A DNA stretch of 16,820 nt from the NCBI GenBank assembly GCA_964585575.1, contig CAZPEM010000070.1:1-16820 (forward strand). The letters are read 5' to 3'. This document shows positions 6,542 through 13,198 of this stretch, piece after piece (position 1 is the stretch's first letter; each line of letters begins with the position of its first letter). The translations under genes and the position numbers were made by a program. The stretch comes from UBA4655 sp964585575. GTDB lineage: Bacteria > Planctomycetota > Planctomycetia > Pirellulales > UBA1268. The notes under the pieces are model-generated. The model did not search any database. It was not told the origin of the DNA and was given only the letters and a program-made list of their open reading frames with translations.

Positions 6542-7702
6542 CTACTGGGGCTTCGCGACGGCGGAATCCCCGGGACCGGCGGCGGCGGGCTCGACGGCGA
6601 TCGTCGGAACTTTCGCGCGGCCCGCGGGGGCGACCTGCGCCGCGGGGGCGACCGGCGTCGGGCCGCGATCGGCTGTGAGCGTGGGGTTGATCACGTTTGC
6701 CTGAACGCTCACCGATGGCACGGCCCCTTCGCCGAGGTCGGTGACCACCCGCAAGGGCAGCTCGATCCTGCCCGAACCGGCCACCGGGCGGAACGTGATC
6801 GGCAGGATCTGGACCGCCGCTACGGCGGGCTTCGGCTCGAACGTGACGGCCGGATCGGAGCAGTTCATGCCGATGATCTTGAAGGGACGATTGGCACGGA
6901 CCACGAGGTTCTTCGTGGCCGAACCGCCGACTTCGACGTCGCCGAAGCTCAACAACTGCGGGCTCACGGTCACCTCCGCGACGACCCGCCCCTCCACGTC
7001 CATCGGTATCTGCGTCGCCCGCGGATCGTCGGTGACGAGGATCAGCTGACCCTTGACGTAGCCGGCCGGAGTTTCCGGCTTGAGCCTGAGATTGAGGTCG
7101 TAGACCGTCTGCGAGCTGGTCCGCAGCGGCTTCGAGAGCAACACCTCGAACATTGAATTGGCGCTGCGGACATCCTTGATGTTCCATTCCGATCCGCCCA
7201 CGTGCGTCACGCGAACGCTCCGTTCGACGCCTTTCCCGAGATCCACGTTGCCGAGATCGACGAAGGGCGGCTCGAAGGTGACATCGCTGCGGATGTTGCC
7301 CGCGACCCGCAGCTGCACCTCGGCATGGAACGGCTTGTCGAAGGTCACGGTGAGGGTCGCGCCATGCTGGCCGAGAAACGTCCGCGTGTTGAACTTCGCG
7401 ACGATTTCCGCCGTCTCGTGGGTCTTGAGGTCCCGCTTCGTCACCTCCGGGCTCGTGCACCCGCAGCTGCTGCGGATGCTCGAGACGTGGACATCCTCCT
7501 TGTAGAGGTTTCGGAAGACGAAGCGATGCTCGGTCTTCGAGCCGCGGGCGACGGTTCCGAAGTTGTGGCTCGTCTCCGAGAACATCTTCGTCGCCCATTC
7601 CTGCGCGGCGACCTGCGGCATGCCTGCGGCAGACACCATGACGCCGAGCGATACGGCGGCGGAGAAGAGAGGAAGCAGACCGCAATGAAGCGCGTGCATC
7701 AT
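6542..7702 (-). CDS. Secreted DUF1573 protein
   Basis: A 386-residue exported protein. Residues 1-33 form a signal peptide (MMHALHCGLLPLFSAAVSLG start, hydrophobic core, cleavage near VAA/QEWA). The mature part opens with the DUF1573 pattern: HNFG (46-49), a beta-rich region, and SCGCTSPEVTK (79-89). The family has an immunoglobulin-like, ASH/HYDIN-related fold with no known reaction. A second similar module starts near LLSFGDVEVGGSATKNLVV (about 250). The final 50 residues are Ala/Pro-rich low complexity. ATG 7702 or the adjacent ATG 7699 is chosen because AGGTG lies just upstream, the signal peptide starts there, and a good promoter sits 20-50 nt before it. The open frame continues to 7792, but the added residues would run across that promoter. 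The gene is monocistronic, convergent with prpC and divergent from tmRNA. Function unknown; a cell-envelope role is typical in planctomycetes. Confidence 0.88.
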   Translation of the reverse strand: MMHALHCGLLPLFSAAVSLGVMVSAAGMPQVAAQEWATKMFSETSHNFGTVARGSKTEHRFVFRNLYKEDVHVSSIRSSCGCTSPEVTKRDLKTHETAEIVAKFNTRTFLGQHGATLTVTFDKPFHAEVQLRVAGNIRSDVTFEPPFVDLGNVDLGKGVERSVRVTHVGGSEWNIKDVRSANSMFEVLLSKPLRTSSQTVYDLNLRLKPETPAGYVKGQLILVTDDPRATQIPMDVEGRVVAEVTVSPQLLSFGDVEVGGSATKNLVVRANRPFKIIGMNCSDPAVTFEPKPAVAAVQILPITFRPVAGSGRIELPLRVVTDLGEGAVPSVSVQANVINPTLTADRGPTPVAPAAQVAPAGRAKVPTIAVEPAAAGPGDSAVAKPQ

Positions 7703-7728
7703 GCACCTGGCCGGGCGGATTGAACTCG

Positions 7729-7758
7729 ATCGTAGGGGTTGCCGCGGAACAGCGTCAA
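7729..7758 (-). promoter_or_regulatory. Sigma70-type promoter of the DUF1573 gene
   Basis: On the minus strand, -35 TTGACG (7758-7753) and -10 TACGAT (7734-7729) are separated by 18 bp. The predicted start near 7722 leaves a leader of about 20 nt to the ATG at 7702. Match and position are good, and they support the chosen start codon. Confidence 0.6.
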
Positions 7759-7859
7759 GGAACGGTCGCCGAACGCGGTAACGTTTCGGCAACTATGCCT
7801 CACGTTCGGACCGCGTGCGGATGGGCGTCCAGAGGCCGCCGTCCAGCAGATTTTTTCGG

Positions 7860-7877
7860 CGTTTTTCAGGAAAAACG
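7860..7877. promoter_or_regulatory. 18-bp perfect palindrome in the divergent promoter region
   Basis: CGTTTTTC-AG-GAAAAACG is a perfect inverted repeat with 8-bp arms and a 2-bp centre, in the AT-richest part of the window. It lies between the DUF1573 promoter and the tmRNA promoter, about 10 bp before the latter's -35. It could be a dimeric regulator operator or a bent/UP-like element. No regulator is identified. Confidence 0.45.
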
Positions 7878-7887
7878 AGGGGAAGGA

Positions 7888-7917
7888 TTCGAATTGGCCG
7901 ATGAAGTCCCGTAGAAT
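7888..7917 (+). promoter_or_regulatory. Putative tmRNA promoter
   Basis: -35-like TTCGAA (7888-7893) and -10 TAGAAT (7912-7917) are separated by 18 bp. The predicted start near 7925 gives a leader of about 45 nt before the mature tmRNA 5' end at 7970, to be removed by RNase P. The -35 match is only moderate. Confidence 0.4.
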
Positions 7918-7969
7918 GTTCAGGTCCGGCAAGCCTTGCGGCCCGCCGGGGTGGTTCGTTCAAGCAAGA

Positions 7970-8324
7970 GGGGGCGTACCGGTATCGACCGGATGGCCAG
8001 AGGTTCAGATTGCGTGTCGTGGTTGGTCGGCTGGCCACGTTAAAAGTCGACCAAGCTTCAATTGCCGAAGCTCAGTTTGCTCTGGCTGCTTAATTAAGCA
8101 GCCCCGTGCGATGGCCCCAGTCGGAAGGGCCTCCCAAACGGTCGCCAAATCCGACTCGCCCCGTTTCACCGCCTGGCACGGACGGGGTTAAAAAAGTTCC
8201 GGGCTGGTCAGCATGGCACCCTGCCGGCCGGGGGCCCGCTGACGAGATCCAAATCGACCGGATACGCACGTAGACGTCTGTTCCGAAACATCACGGGACG
8301 CGGGTTCGACTCCCGCCGCCTCCA
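7970..8324 (+). ncRNA. ssrA: tmRNA (ssrA), one-piece
   Basis: A complete transfer-messenger RNA of 355 nt that rescues stalled ribosomes and tags the nascent peptide for proteolysis. The acceptor strand GGGGGCG (7970-7976) pairs with CGCCTCC (8317-8323), including the usual G.U third pair, and A8324 is the discriminator; CCA is not encoded. GGTATCGACCGG follows the 5' acceptor, and the T-arm GCGGG-TTCGACT-CCCGC is at 8300-8316. Pseudoknot PK1 is visible as CGTGG 8018-8022 with CCACG 8035-8039, and GGTCG 8025-8029 with CGACC 8049-8053. The tag reading frame ends GCT CTG GCT GCT TAA (stop 8092-8094). With the usual 11 nt after PK1, the resume codon is GCC at 8065, giving the tag AEAQFALAA. The frame is also open from GCT 8056, which would give ASIAEAQFALAA. 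The region after the stop holds further pseudoknot-type pairing. The segments are in the standard order, not permuted. Confidence 0.97.
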
Positions 8325-8371
8325 CTCACAGTTCGATCGTTCCTTTTCCATCCGCCGACGAAACGCATCTT

Positions 8372-8392
8372 ACGCCGCCCGGGGGGCGGCGT
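8372..8392. terminator. GC-rich hairpin between tmRNA and the convergent TPR gene
   Basis: ACGCCGCCC (8372-8380) and GGGCGGCGT (8384-8392) form a perfect 9-bp stem with a GGG loop. It lies 48 nt after tmRNA and 38 nt after the stop of the convergent TPR gene, so it could serve both. No T-tract follows on either strand, so intrinsic termination is uncertain; Rho dependence or a 3'-end stabilising role is possible. Confidence 0.45.
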
Positions 8393-8430
8393 CCGCGGAT
8401 CGGGGGCGGCTGGAGTTACTGGAGCCGAAG

Positions 8431-10481
8431 CTACTGGAACGGCCGCCTGGGCGTCCGCGGCGCAGGCGTTTCGCCCTGCGGCTCCGCGGCGTCATGGTTG
8501 GCGGCCTTTTTGCCGGCATCGACTTCGGGCCCGTCGTCCGAGCGCCGGTCGGCAGCCACGTCCTCCTTCTTCGCATCGACGATCGCCTCGATCTGCTGCT
8601 GTTTCTCCCGCCACGGTTTCTCGGCCTTGTAGCTCTCGAGCTCCTCCTGGAGTTGGGCCTTGATTTGGGGCTCGTCAGCCCCCGCCTCGACAGCCTTCGT
8701 GCTGTAGCGTCTCGCCTGCTCGAAGTCGCCGGATTCCGCGTAGGCCGCGGCGAGCGTGCTGATGATGTGGGCTTCCTTCCACTCCGTCAGCTCGCACGCC
8801 CGCTTTGCCAGCTCGATCGCCCGGCGGCCGTCGCGGATGGGATCATCCGGCGAGGTCGCAAGCAACCAGGCGAGGTTGTTGAGAACCGAAGTGTCGTCTG
8901 GCTCCGCATCGAGGGCCTTCTCCAGGTCGGAGAGCGCCGCGGAATGGTCGCCGATCGCGATCTCGGCATCGCTGCGGCCCCGCCGGCTCAGGAACTGCTT
9001 TTCGTCGATCTCCAGGGCCCTCGTGAACCGGCGAATCGCCTCCCGAGGCTGCTTGGCCGCGAGGTAGAGCGTCCCGAGCTGGCCGACGAGTCGGGCGTCG
9101 TCCGCGTTCGCAGCGACGAGACGCCGGAAGTCGCGAATGGCCGAGGCATAGTCCCCCTTTTCCGCCGCGATGAGCCCCCTTAGCTCGAGCGCGGGCTGGT
9201 GGTCGGGATGTTCGTCGAGCACGAGACGCAGATCCTCGATTGCCCCGTCGACATCGCCGGCCTGCTGCTTGAGCCGCGCGCGGAGCACGAACGGCACCGC
9301 GTCGTCGGGGTCGATGGCGATCGCCCTCTGGAGCGTCTCGAGCGCGGCCTCCTGATCGCCTCGCATCGCGAGCACCCTCGCCCGCTGCAGCAGCGGGCCG
9401 GCCAGGTCGGGATCGATCTCGATCGCCCGGTCGAGCGACGCAAGCGCCTCGTCGAGCTTGTCGGACATCATGAGTGCGACGCCCCTCGCTTCGTGCAACG
9501 ACGCGTCGTCGCCATCCTCGGCGATGGCCACGTCGATGTCCTCGATCGCGGCCGGGTACTCGTCCCGGAGCAGCCGGAAGAGACCGCGGGTGCGACGGAC
9601 CTGGACGTTCCTCGGCGCCAGCTCCACCGCCTTGTCGAAATCGGCCTGCTTCTCGTCGTCCGAATCGGCGAGCCCGCCGCGGACGAGAAGGGCCTTGGCC
9701 TGCTCCAGCCGGTCCTCGCCGATGAGCTCGATCGCCTTCTTCGCCGCCTTGCGGGCACGTTCGCGGTCGCCGGTGGGGAGCGCCTCGAGCCTCGCGAGCA
9801 TCAGCTGGGCCGAACCGATCTCGGAATTCATGGCAAGGGCCGCGTTGAGGTCGCGGAGCGCCGCGGCCCGCATTCTCATCTTCTGCTGGCCCGGCTGGCG
9901 TCCCTCGAAGATCTCCTCGACGAGCAGGCCGGCACGGGTCACGAGCGTGTCGGCCTCGAGGTCGTCGGCGAACTTCCGCTGCTCATCCGACAGCCCCTTC
10001 CGTTTTGCCCGCTGACAGAGCTCAATGACCTTGCCAAGGTCGTCGTAATCATTGGCGGAGAGCTTGCGGTCGATCGCGGCGTCGAGATCACCCTGCCCCG
10101 GGTCGACACCACCTGCATCGACGGCCGGCGGCACTGCGTCCCGGGCCGGCGGCACTGCGTCCCGGGCCGGCGGCACTGCGTCCCGGGCCGGCGGTACTGC
10201 GTCCCGGGCCGGCGGTACTGCGTCGTCGGCCAACGCAGTCCACGGGAGAACCCCGACGGCGACTGCCAGGCNNNNNNNNNNNNNNNNNNNNNNNNNNNNN
10301 NNNNNNNNNNNNNNNNNNNNNNNNNNNNNNNNNNNNNNNNNNNNNNNNNNNNNNNNNNNNNNNNNNNNNNNACTGCGTCGTCGGCCAACGCAGTCCACGG
10401 GAGAACCCCGACGGCGACTGCCAGGCACACGCGTCGCCACGCCATGCCATGCCGCGGAACGGCGAAGGAAGAATGTCGCAT
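8431..10481 (-). CDS. Secreted TPR-repeat protein (interrupted by assembly gap)
   Basis: An exported tetratricopeptide-repeat protein for protein-protein interaction. With the gap resolved as argued below, it has 631 residues. Residues 1-33 are a signal peptide (CLAVAVGVLPWTALA before DDA). A low-complexity region of 7-residue repeats VPPARDA follows. From about residue 150 to 560 there are many TPR units of about 34 residues, for example EALASLDRAIEIDPDLAGPL, AALETLQRAIAIDPDDAVPF and AIRRFTRALEIDEKQF. The charged tail is rich in K/E/D and prolines. As deposited, a 100-N run (10272-10371) breaks the frame. Its flanks 10217-10271 and 10372-10426 are identical, and deleting the N run plus one copy (155 nt) gives an uninterrupted frame. 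Start ATG 10481 has GGAG 10 nt upstream; ATG 10445 is an alternative that also leaves a signal peptide. Role unknown; likely periplasmic scaffold. Confidence 0.85.
10127..10225 (-). repeat. 21-bp coding minisatellite (VPPARDA units)
   Basis: Four full 21-bp units at 10127-10147, 10148-10168, 10169-10189 and 10190-10210, with a diverging fifth, encode DAVPPAR repeats just after the TPR protein's signal peptide. Units are identical except for one C/T change (GGCACTGCG versus GGTACTGCG). Near-identity at DNA level shows recent slippage, so copy number probably varies between strains. The array lies beside the assembly break and probably caused it. Confidence 0.9.
10217..10426. other. Scaffold gap with 55-bp identical flanks (assembly artefact)
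   Basis: The N run 10272-10371 is exactly 100 bases, a standard placeholder. The 55 bp to its left (10217-10271) and right (10372-10426) are identical. Both encode the same LAVAVGVLPWTALADDA peptide of the signal sequence. Two contig ends overlapping by exactly 55 bp is what a de Bruijn assembler with k=55 leaves. The true sequence most likely has one copy and no gap. Confidence 0.9.
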
Positions 10482-10524
10482 CCGTCTCTGGCTCCGTGAA
10501 CACGCGGTCCGCTGCCACCAGACA

Positions 10525-10530
10525 ATAGTA
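10525..10530 (-). promoter_or_regulatory. Possible -10 box for the TPR gene
   Basis: TACTAT on the minus strand lies 43 nt before the ATG at 10481, with a predicted start near 10518. No convincing -35 is seen. The call rests on the hexamer and position alone. Confidence 0.25.
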
Positions 10531-10643
10531 TGGGCGAGCCCGAGGCCGGCACACCAGTCGGAATTGGAGCGAAAACCCGATTTCCGTCGGCCGACCGGCG
10601 GCCGGACGTCAGAGGGAGGCCGAGGCCGTTCGCGGCCCCCGAC

Positions 10644-11480
10644 TCACAGCGGCGCCGGAAGATCCCGCCTGGCGAACGCCACGGCGCCGAGCACGTAGGC
10701 GGCAAGGCCGATCCCGAGCAGGATGCCGTCGTATCTCGCGAGGAGCATCCACGACTCCGTGGTGCCGCCCACGAGCCGCTGGGGCTCATACGCGTTGAGG
10801 ATCGAAAGGTAGCCGACCCATTCGAACGGGCGACTCATCCTGCCGATGAGCTTCGCGAGAATCGAGAACACGTAGAAGCCGCAGAGGATACCGATCGACC
10901 GCCAGCGGTGGCAGTCGAGGGCGGACACGAGCGACGACAGTCCCGCGATGCACACCATGAGCCCGAACACGTTCGCAGCCGCGGGCACGTAACGCGAGGG
11001 GGAGACGGCCCCGGCCCAGGGCCCACTCGCGATCCCCAGCCAGGTGCCAAGCCACAGCACCGCGGCGAGGGCCGCCGCGGCCGACGTCGTCGCTAGCGCC
11101 TGCGACACGAACAGTTCGGTCCTGTCGACCGGCTGCGCGAGCACCATTTCCATCGTGCCACGATCGAGCTGCCCCGACACCGCGTCGCTGCCACGCGTGA
11201 TGCCCCAGACCGTCGCCGCGAGCACGACCACGGGATCGACGAAGGCGAGGGCCACGCGGCCCACGTGCGTGGCCACTTCCGAAAACGGCACACCCGAGAG
11301 CCGCTGCCAATCCTGCGGAATCGCCCTGAGGAGCACGTCCTGGAAGGCCGGCATCGGAATCTGCGACGACAGCCAGATGTAGATCCATGGAAACGCCCCC
11401 CAGAGGGCGACGAGGCTCAGGAAGAGCCCCCGTTGATCGCCCCAGGTCTTCCGCCAGATGGCGTGATTCCAGAGTCTCAC
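10644..11480 (-). CDS. ABC-2 type transporter permease
   Basis: A 278-residue membrane protein, the transmembrane part of an ABC exporter with the ATPase encoded just upstream. It has about six hydrophobic segments: near residues 17-35, 84-104, 130-155, 165-190, 200-215 and 250-270. The ABC-2 family motif DAVSGQLDRGTMEMVLAQPVDRTELFVSQ (about 100-128, between segments 2 and 3) matches the usual '.SGE...GTLE.LL..P..R'. The GTG at 11480 is chosen because it overlaps the ATPase stop codon in GTGA and gives the N-terminus VRLWNHAIWRKTWGDQRG, normal for this family; the frame stays open further upstream inside the ATPase gene but has no family match there. It is the last gene of the minus-strand run. 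The exported substrate cannot be inferred. Confidence 0.88.
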   Translation of the reverse strand: MRLWNHAIWRKTWGDQRGLFLSLVALWGAFPWIYIWLSSQIPMPAFQDVLLRAIPQDWQRLSGVPFSEVATHVGRVALAFVDPVVVLAATVWGITRGSDAVSGQLDRGTMEMVLAQPVDRTELFVSQALATTSAAAALAAVLWLGTWLGIASGPWAGAVSPSRYVPAAANVFGLMVCIAGLSSLVSALDCHRWRSIGILCGFYVFSILAKLIGRMSRPFEWVGYLSILNAYEPQRLVGGTTESWMLLARYDGILLGIGLAAYVLGAVAFARRDLPAPL

Positions 11481-12379
11481 CCCGATACCCCCTTGTGGAA
11501 ACGATCGTAGATGCCGGACAGGCCGATCGGCTCGATCATCACCTCCTCGAGCGGCTGCGTGGCGAGCCAACCGAGCACTGGCGCGAGCGAGTCGCCCGAC
11601 TCCATCACGACTTCTCCCTGGCCGTGGCGGACGATCGCCACGATTCCCGCCATCGCGGCAGGCACCTCCCCGGGCGGCGACGCGATCCTCGCCGTGATGC
11701 GGTGGCGGCGTCGAAGCTCGTGCACCGATTGCGTATGAACGAGACGGCCGGCCCGGAGGATCGCAACCTCGTCGCACGTCGACTCCACCTCCGACAGCAC
11801 GTGCGACGAGAACACGACGGTTCGGCCCGCGGACCTGGCCTCACGGACGAGTTCGAGAACCTCGCTGCGGGCGGTGGGGTCGAGATTGGCCGTCGGTTCG
11901 TCGAGGATCACGAGCCGGCAGTCGGTTCCGAGCACGACGGCGAGCGCGAGTTTCTGCCGCATGCCGGTGCTCATCCGCGCGACCTGGCGGTCGAGGTCGA
12001 GGTCGAGACGCCCCGCGATTCCCGCTGACCGGTCCCTGCGGCAGTCAGGCCGCAGCCTCGAGAAGAAGTCGAGCACTCCGTGCCCGTTCATCCTGCGGAA
12101 GAGCCTCGCCTCGCCCGGCAGGTAGGCGGTGAGAGACCGCACCGCAAGCGACTCCATCTCGCAGTCGTGGCCGGCCACCGTCGCCCGCCCGCTGGTCGGC
12201 CGCAGGTATCCCAGCAGGAGCCTCAGGAGCGTGGTTTTTCCGGCGCCGTTCGGTCCCAGCAGGCCGAACACCCGCCCTTCCGGAACGACGAGCGAGCAGT
12301 CGTCGAGCGCCGCAAACGCGCCGCCGCGTGACGGGTACTGCTTGCCGAGTCGTTCGGTCTGGATGATCGCGGTCGTCAT
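11477..12379 (-). CDS. ABC transporter ATP-binding protein
   Basis: A 300-residue cytoplasmic ATPase that powers the neighbouring ABC-2 permease. Walker A is GPNGAGKTT (42-50), the signature motif is MSTGMRQKL (136-144), Walker B is LVILDEPTANLD (156-167 region), and the switch His is H193 in SSHVLSEVE. The signature is STGM rather than SGGQ, a variant common in ABC-2/CcmA-type exporters. About 85 residues follow the nucleotide-binding domain, as in drug and polysaccharide exporters of this group. The ATG at 12379 overlaps the TGA of the upstream TauE/SafE gene (ATGA), and its own stop overlaps the permease GTG, so the three are translationally coupled. The Q-loop is not obvious; the segment LTAYLPGEARLF occupies that place. 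Confidence 0.95.
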   Translation of the reverse strand: MTTAIIQTERLGKQYPSRGGAFAALDDCSLVVPEGRVFGLLGPNGAGKTTLLRLLLGYLRPTSGRATVAGHDCEMESLAVRSLTAYLPGEARLFRRMNGHGVLDFFSRLRPDCRRDRSAGIAGRLDLDLDRQVARMSTGMRQKLALAVVLGTDCRLVILDEPTANLDPTARSEVLELVREARSAGRTVVFSSHVLSEVESTCDEVAILRAGRLVHTQSVHELRRRHRITARIASPPGEVPAAMAGIVAIVRHGQGEVVMESGDSLAPVLGWLATQPLEEVMIEPIGLSGIYDRFHKGVSG

Positions 12380-13185
12380 GTCGCAAAATAGTAGGCTGCA
12401 AGCAGGAATCCGATCATCGCCACGAACCGCCGAACGATCCTGGCGGGAAGCCGCCTCGCCACACCCGACCCGAACAGCCCGCCCGCTGCGGCCGCGACGG
12501 CCATCAAGGCAGCGTGCCGCCAGGAGACGTCGTTCAAGCCGAGGGCCGCCCCGATGGCGAAGACCGCCGCGGCCGCCGCGTTGACGACCATCCCGAGCAC
12601 GTTCTTCACTCCGTTGAGCCGATGGATGTCGCCCAGGCCCAGGCCGGCGAGCATCGCGAGCATGAGGATGCCGATGCCGGCCCCGAAGTAGCCGCCGTAG
12701 ACCGCGACGGCGAACTGCAGCACGCAGGCGACGCCGACTTGCCGGGCCGTCGGGGACGCGGCGGGATCACGAGACGGGCAGCCGGTGGCCGCGATCCGCG
12801 TGATCACCGGCTGCGCCGAAAACAGCAGGGCCGCCGCCAGGATGAGCCACGGCACGAGGCCGTCGAAGAGCCGCTGCGGCAGCGCCGCCACGAGCCAACC
12901 GCCGAAGACCGCGCCCAGGATGCTCGGCGCGAGAAGCCACGCCGACCAGGGGGGCTGCCCTTCCCGCTCCCGGCGATACGACCATGCGGCGGCGACCGCG
13001 CCCGGCCAGAGGCCGATCGTGCTCGTGGCGTTCGCCGTCACGAGCCGCTCGCCTCCCGCCGGGAGGATTTCGGCGAGCACGGGAAACGTCAGAAGCGTGC
13101 CGCCGCCGGCCACGGAATTCACGATCGCCGCGATGAAGGTCACCACCGCGAGCAGGCCGAGATCGATGGCGGAGGCGATGGTCAT
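12376..13185 (-). CDS. TSUP (TauE/SafE) family membrane permease
   Basis: A 269-residue inner-membrane protein of the sulfite exporter TauE/SafE family, whose members move sulfite, sulfonates or other small organic anions. The fold is two related halves. The first has AAIVNSVAGGGTLLTFPVL (19-37) and the second has YGGYFGAGIGILMLAML (about 164-180), the paired Gly-rich motifs of the family. About eight hydrophobic segments are visible. Length agrees with the family (240-280). It starts 13 bp after the TPR-CHAT gene and its stop overlaps the ABC ATPase start. The substrate is unknown; no sulfur-oxidation or taurine genes are nearby. Confidence 0.9.
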   Translation of the reverse strand: MTIASAIDLGLLAVVTFIAAIVNSVAGGGTLLTFPVLAEILPAGGERLVTANATSTIGLWPGAVAAAWSYRREREGQPPWSAWLLAPSILGAVFGGWLVAALPQRLFDGLVPWLILAAALLFSAQPVITRIAATGCPSRDPAASPTARQVGVACVLQFAVAVYGGYFGAGIGILMLAMLAGLGLGDIHRLNGVKNVLGMVVNAAAAAVFAIGAALGLNDVSWRHAALMAVAAAAGGLFGSGVARRLPARIVRRFVAMIGFLLAAYYFAT

Positions 13186-13198
13186 GCGGTGCGACAGC

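Noticed and set aside
7699..7932. A 77-codon minus-strand frame in the DUF1573/tmRNA divergent region
   Set aside because: It overlaps the DUF1573 promoter and the tmRNA promoter, has no ribosome binding site, and shows no recognisable motif.
8431..10554. TPR gene as a frameshifted pseudogene, or start codons as far as 10554
   Set aside because: The frame break comes only from the 100-N placeholder and the duplicated 55 bp. The upstream extension to 10554 uses a different frame from the signal peptide.
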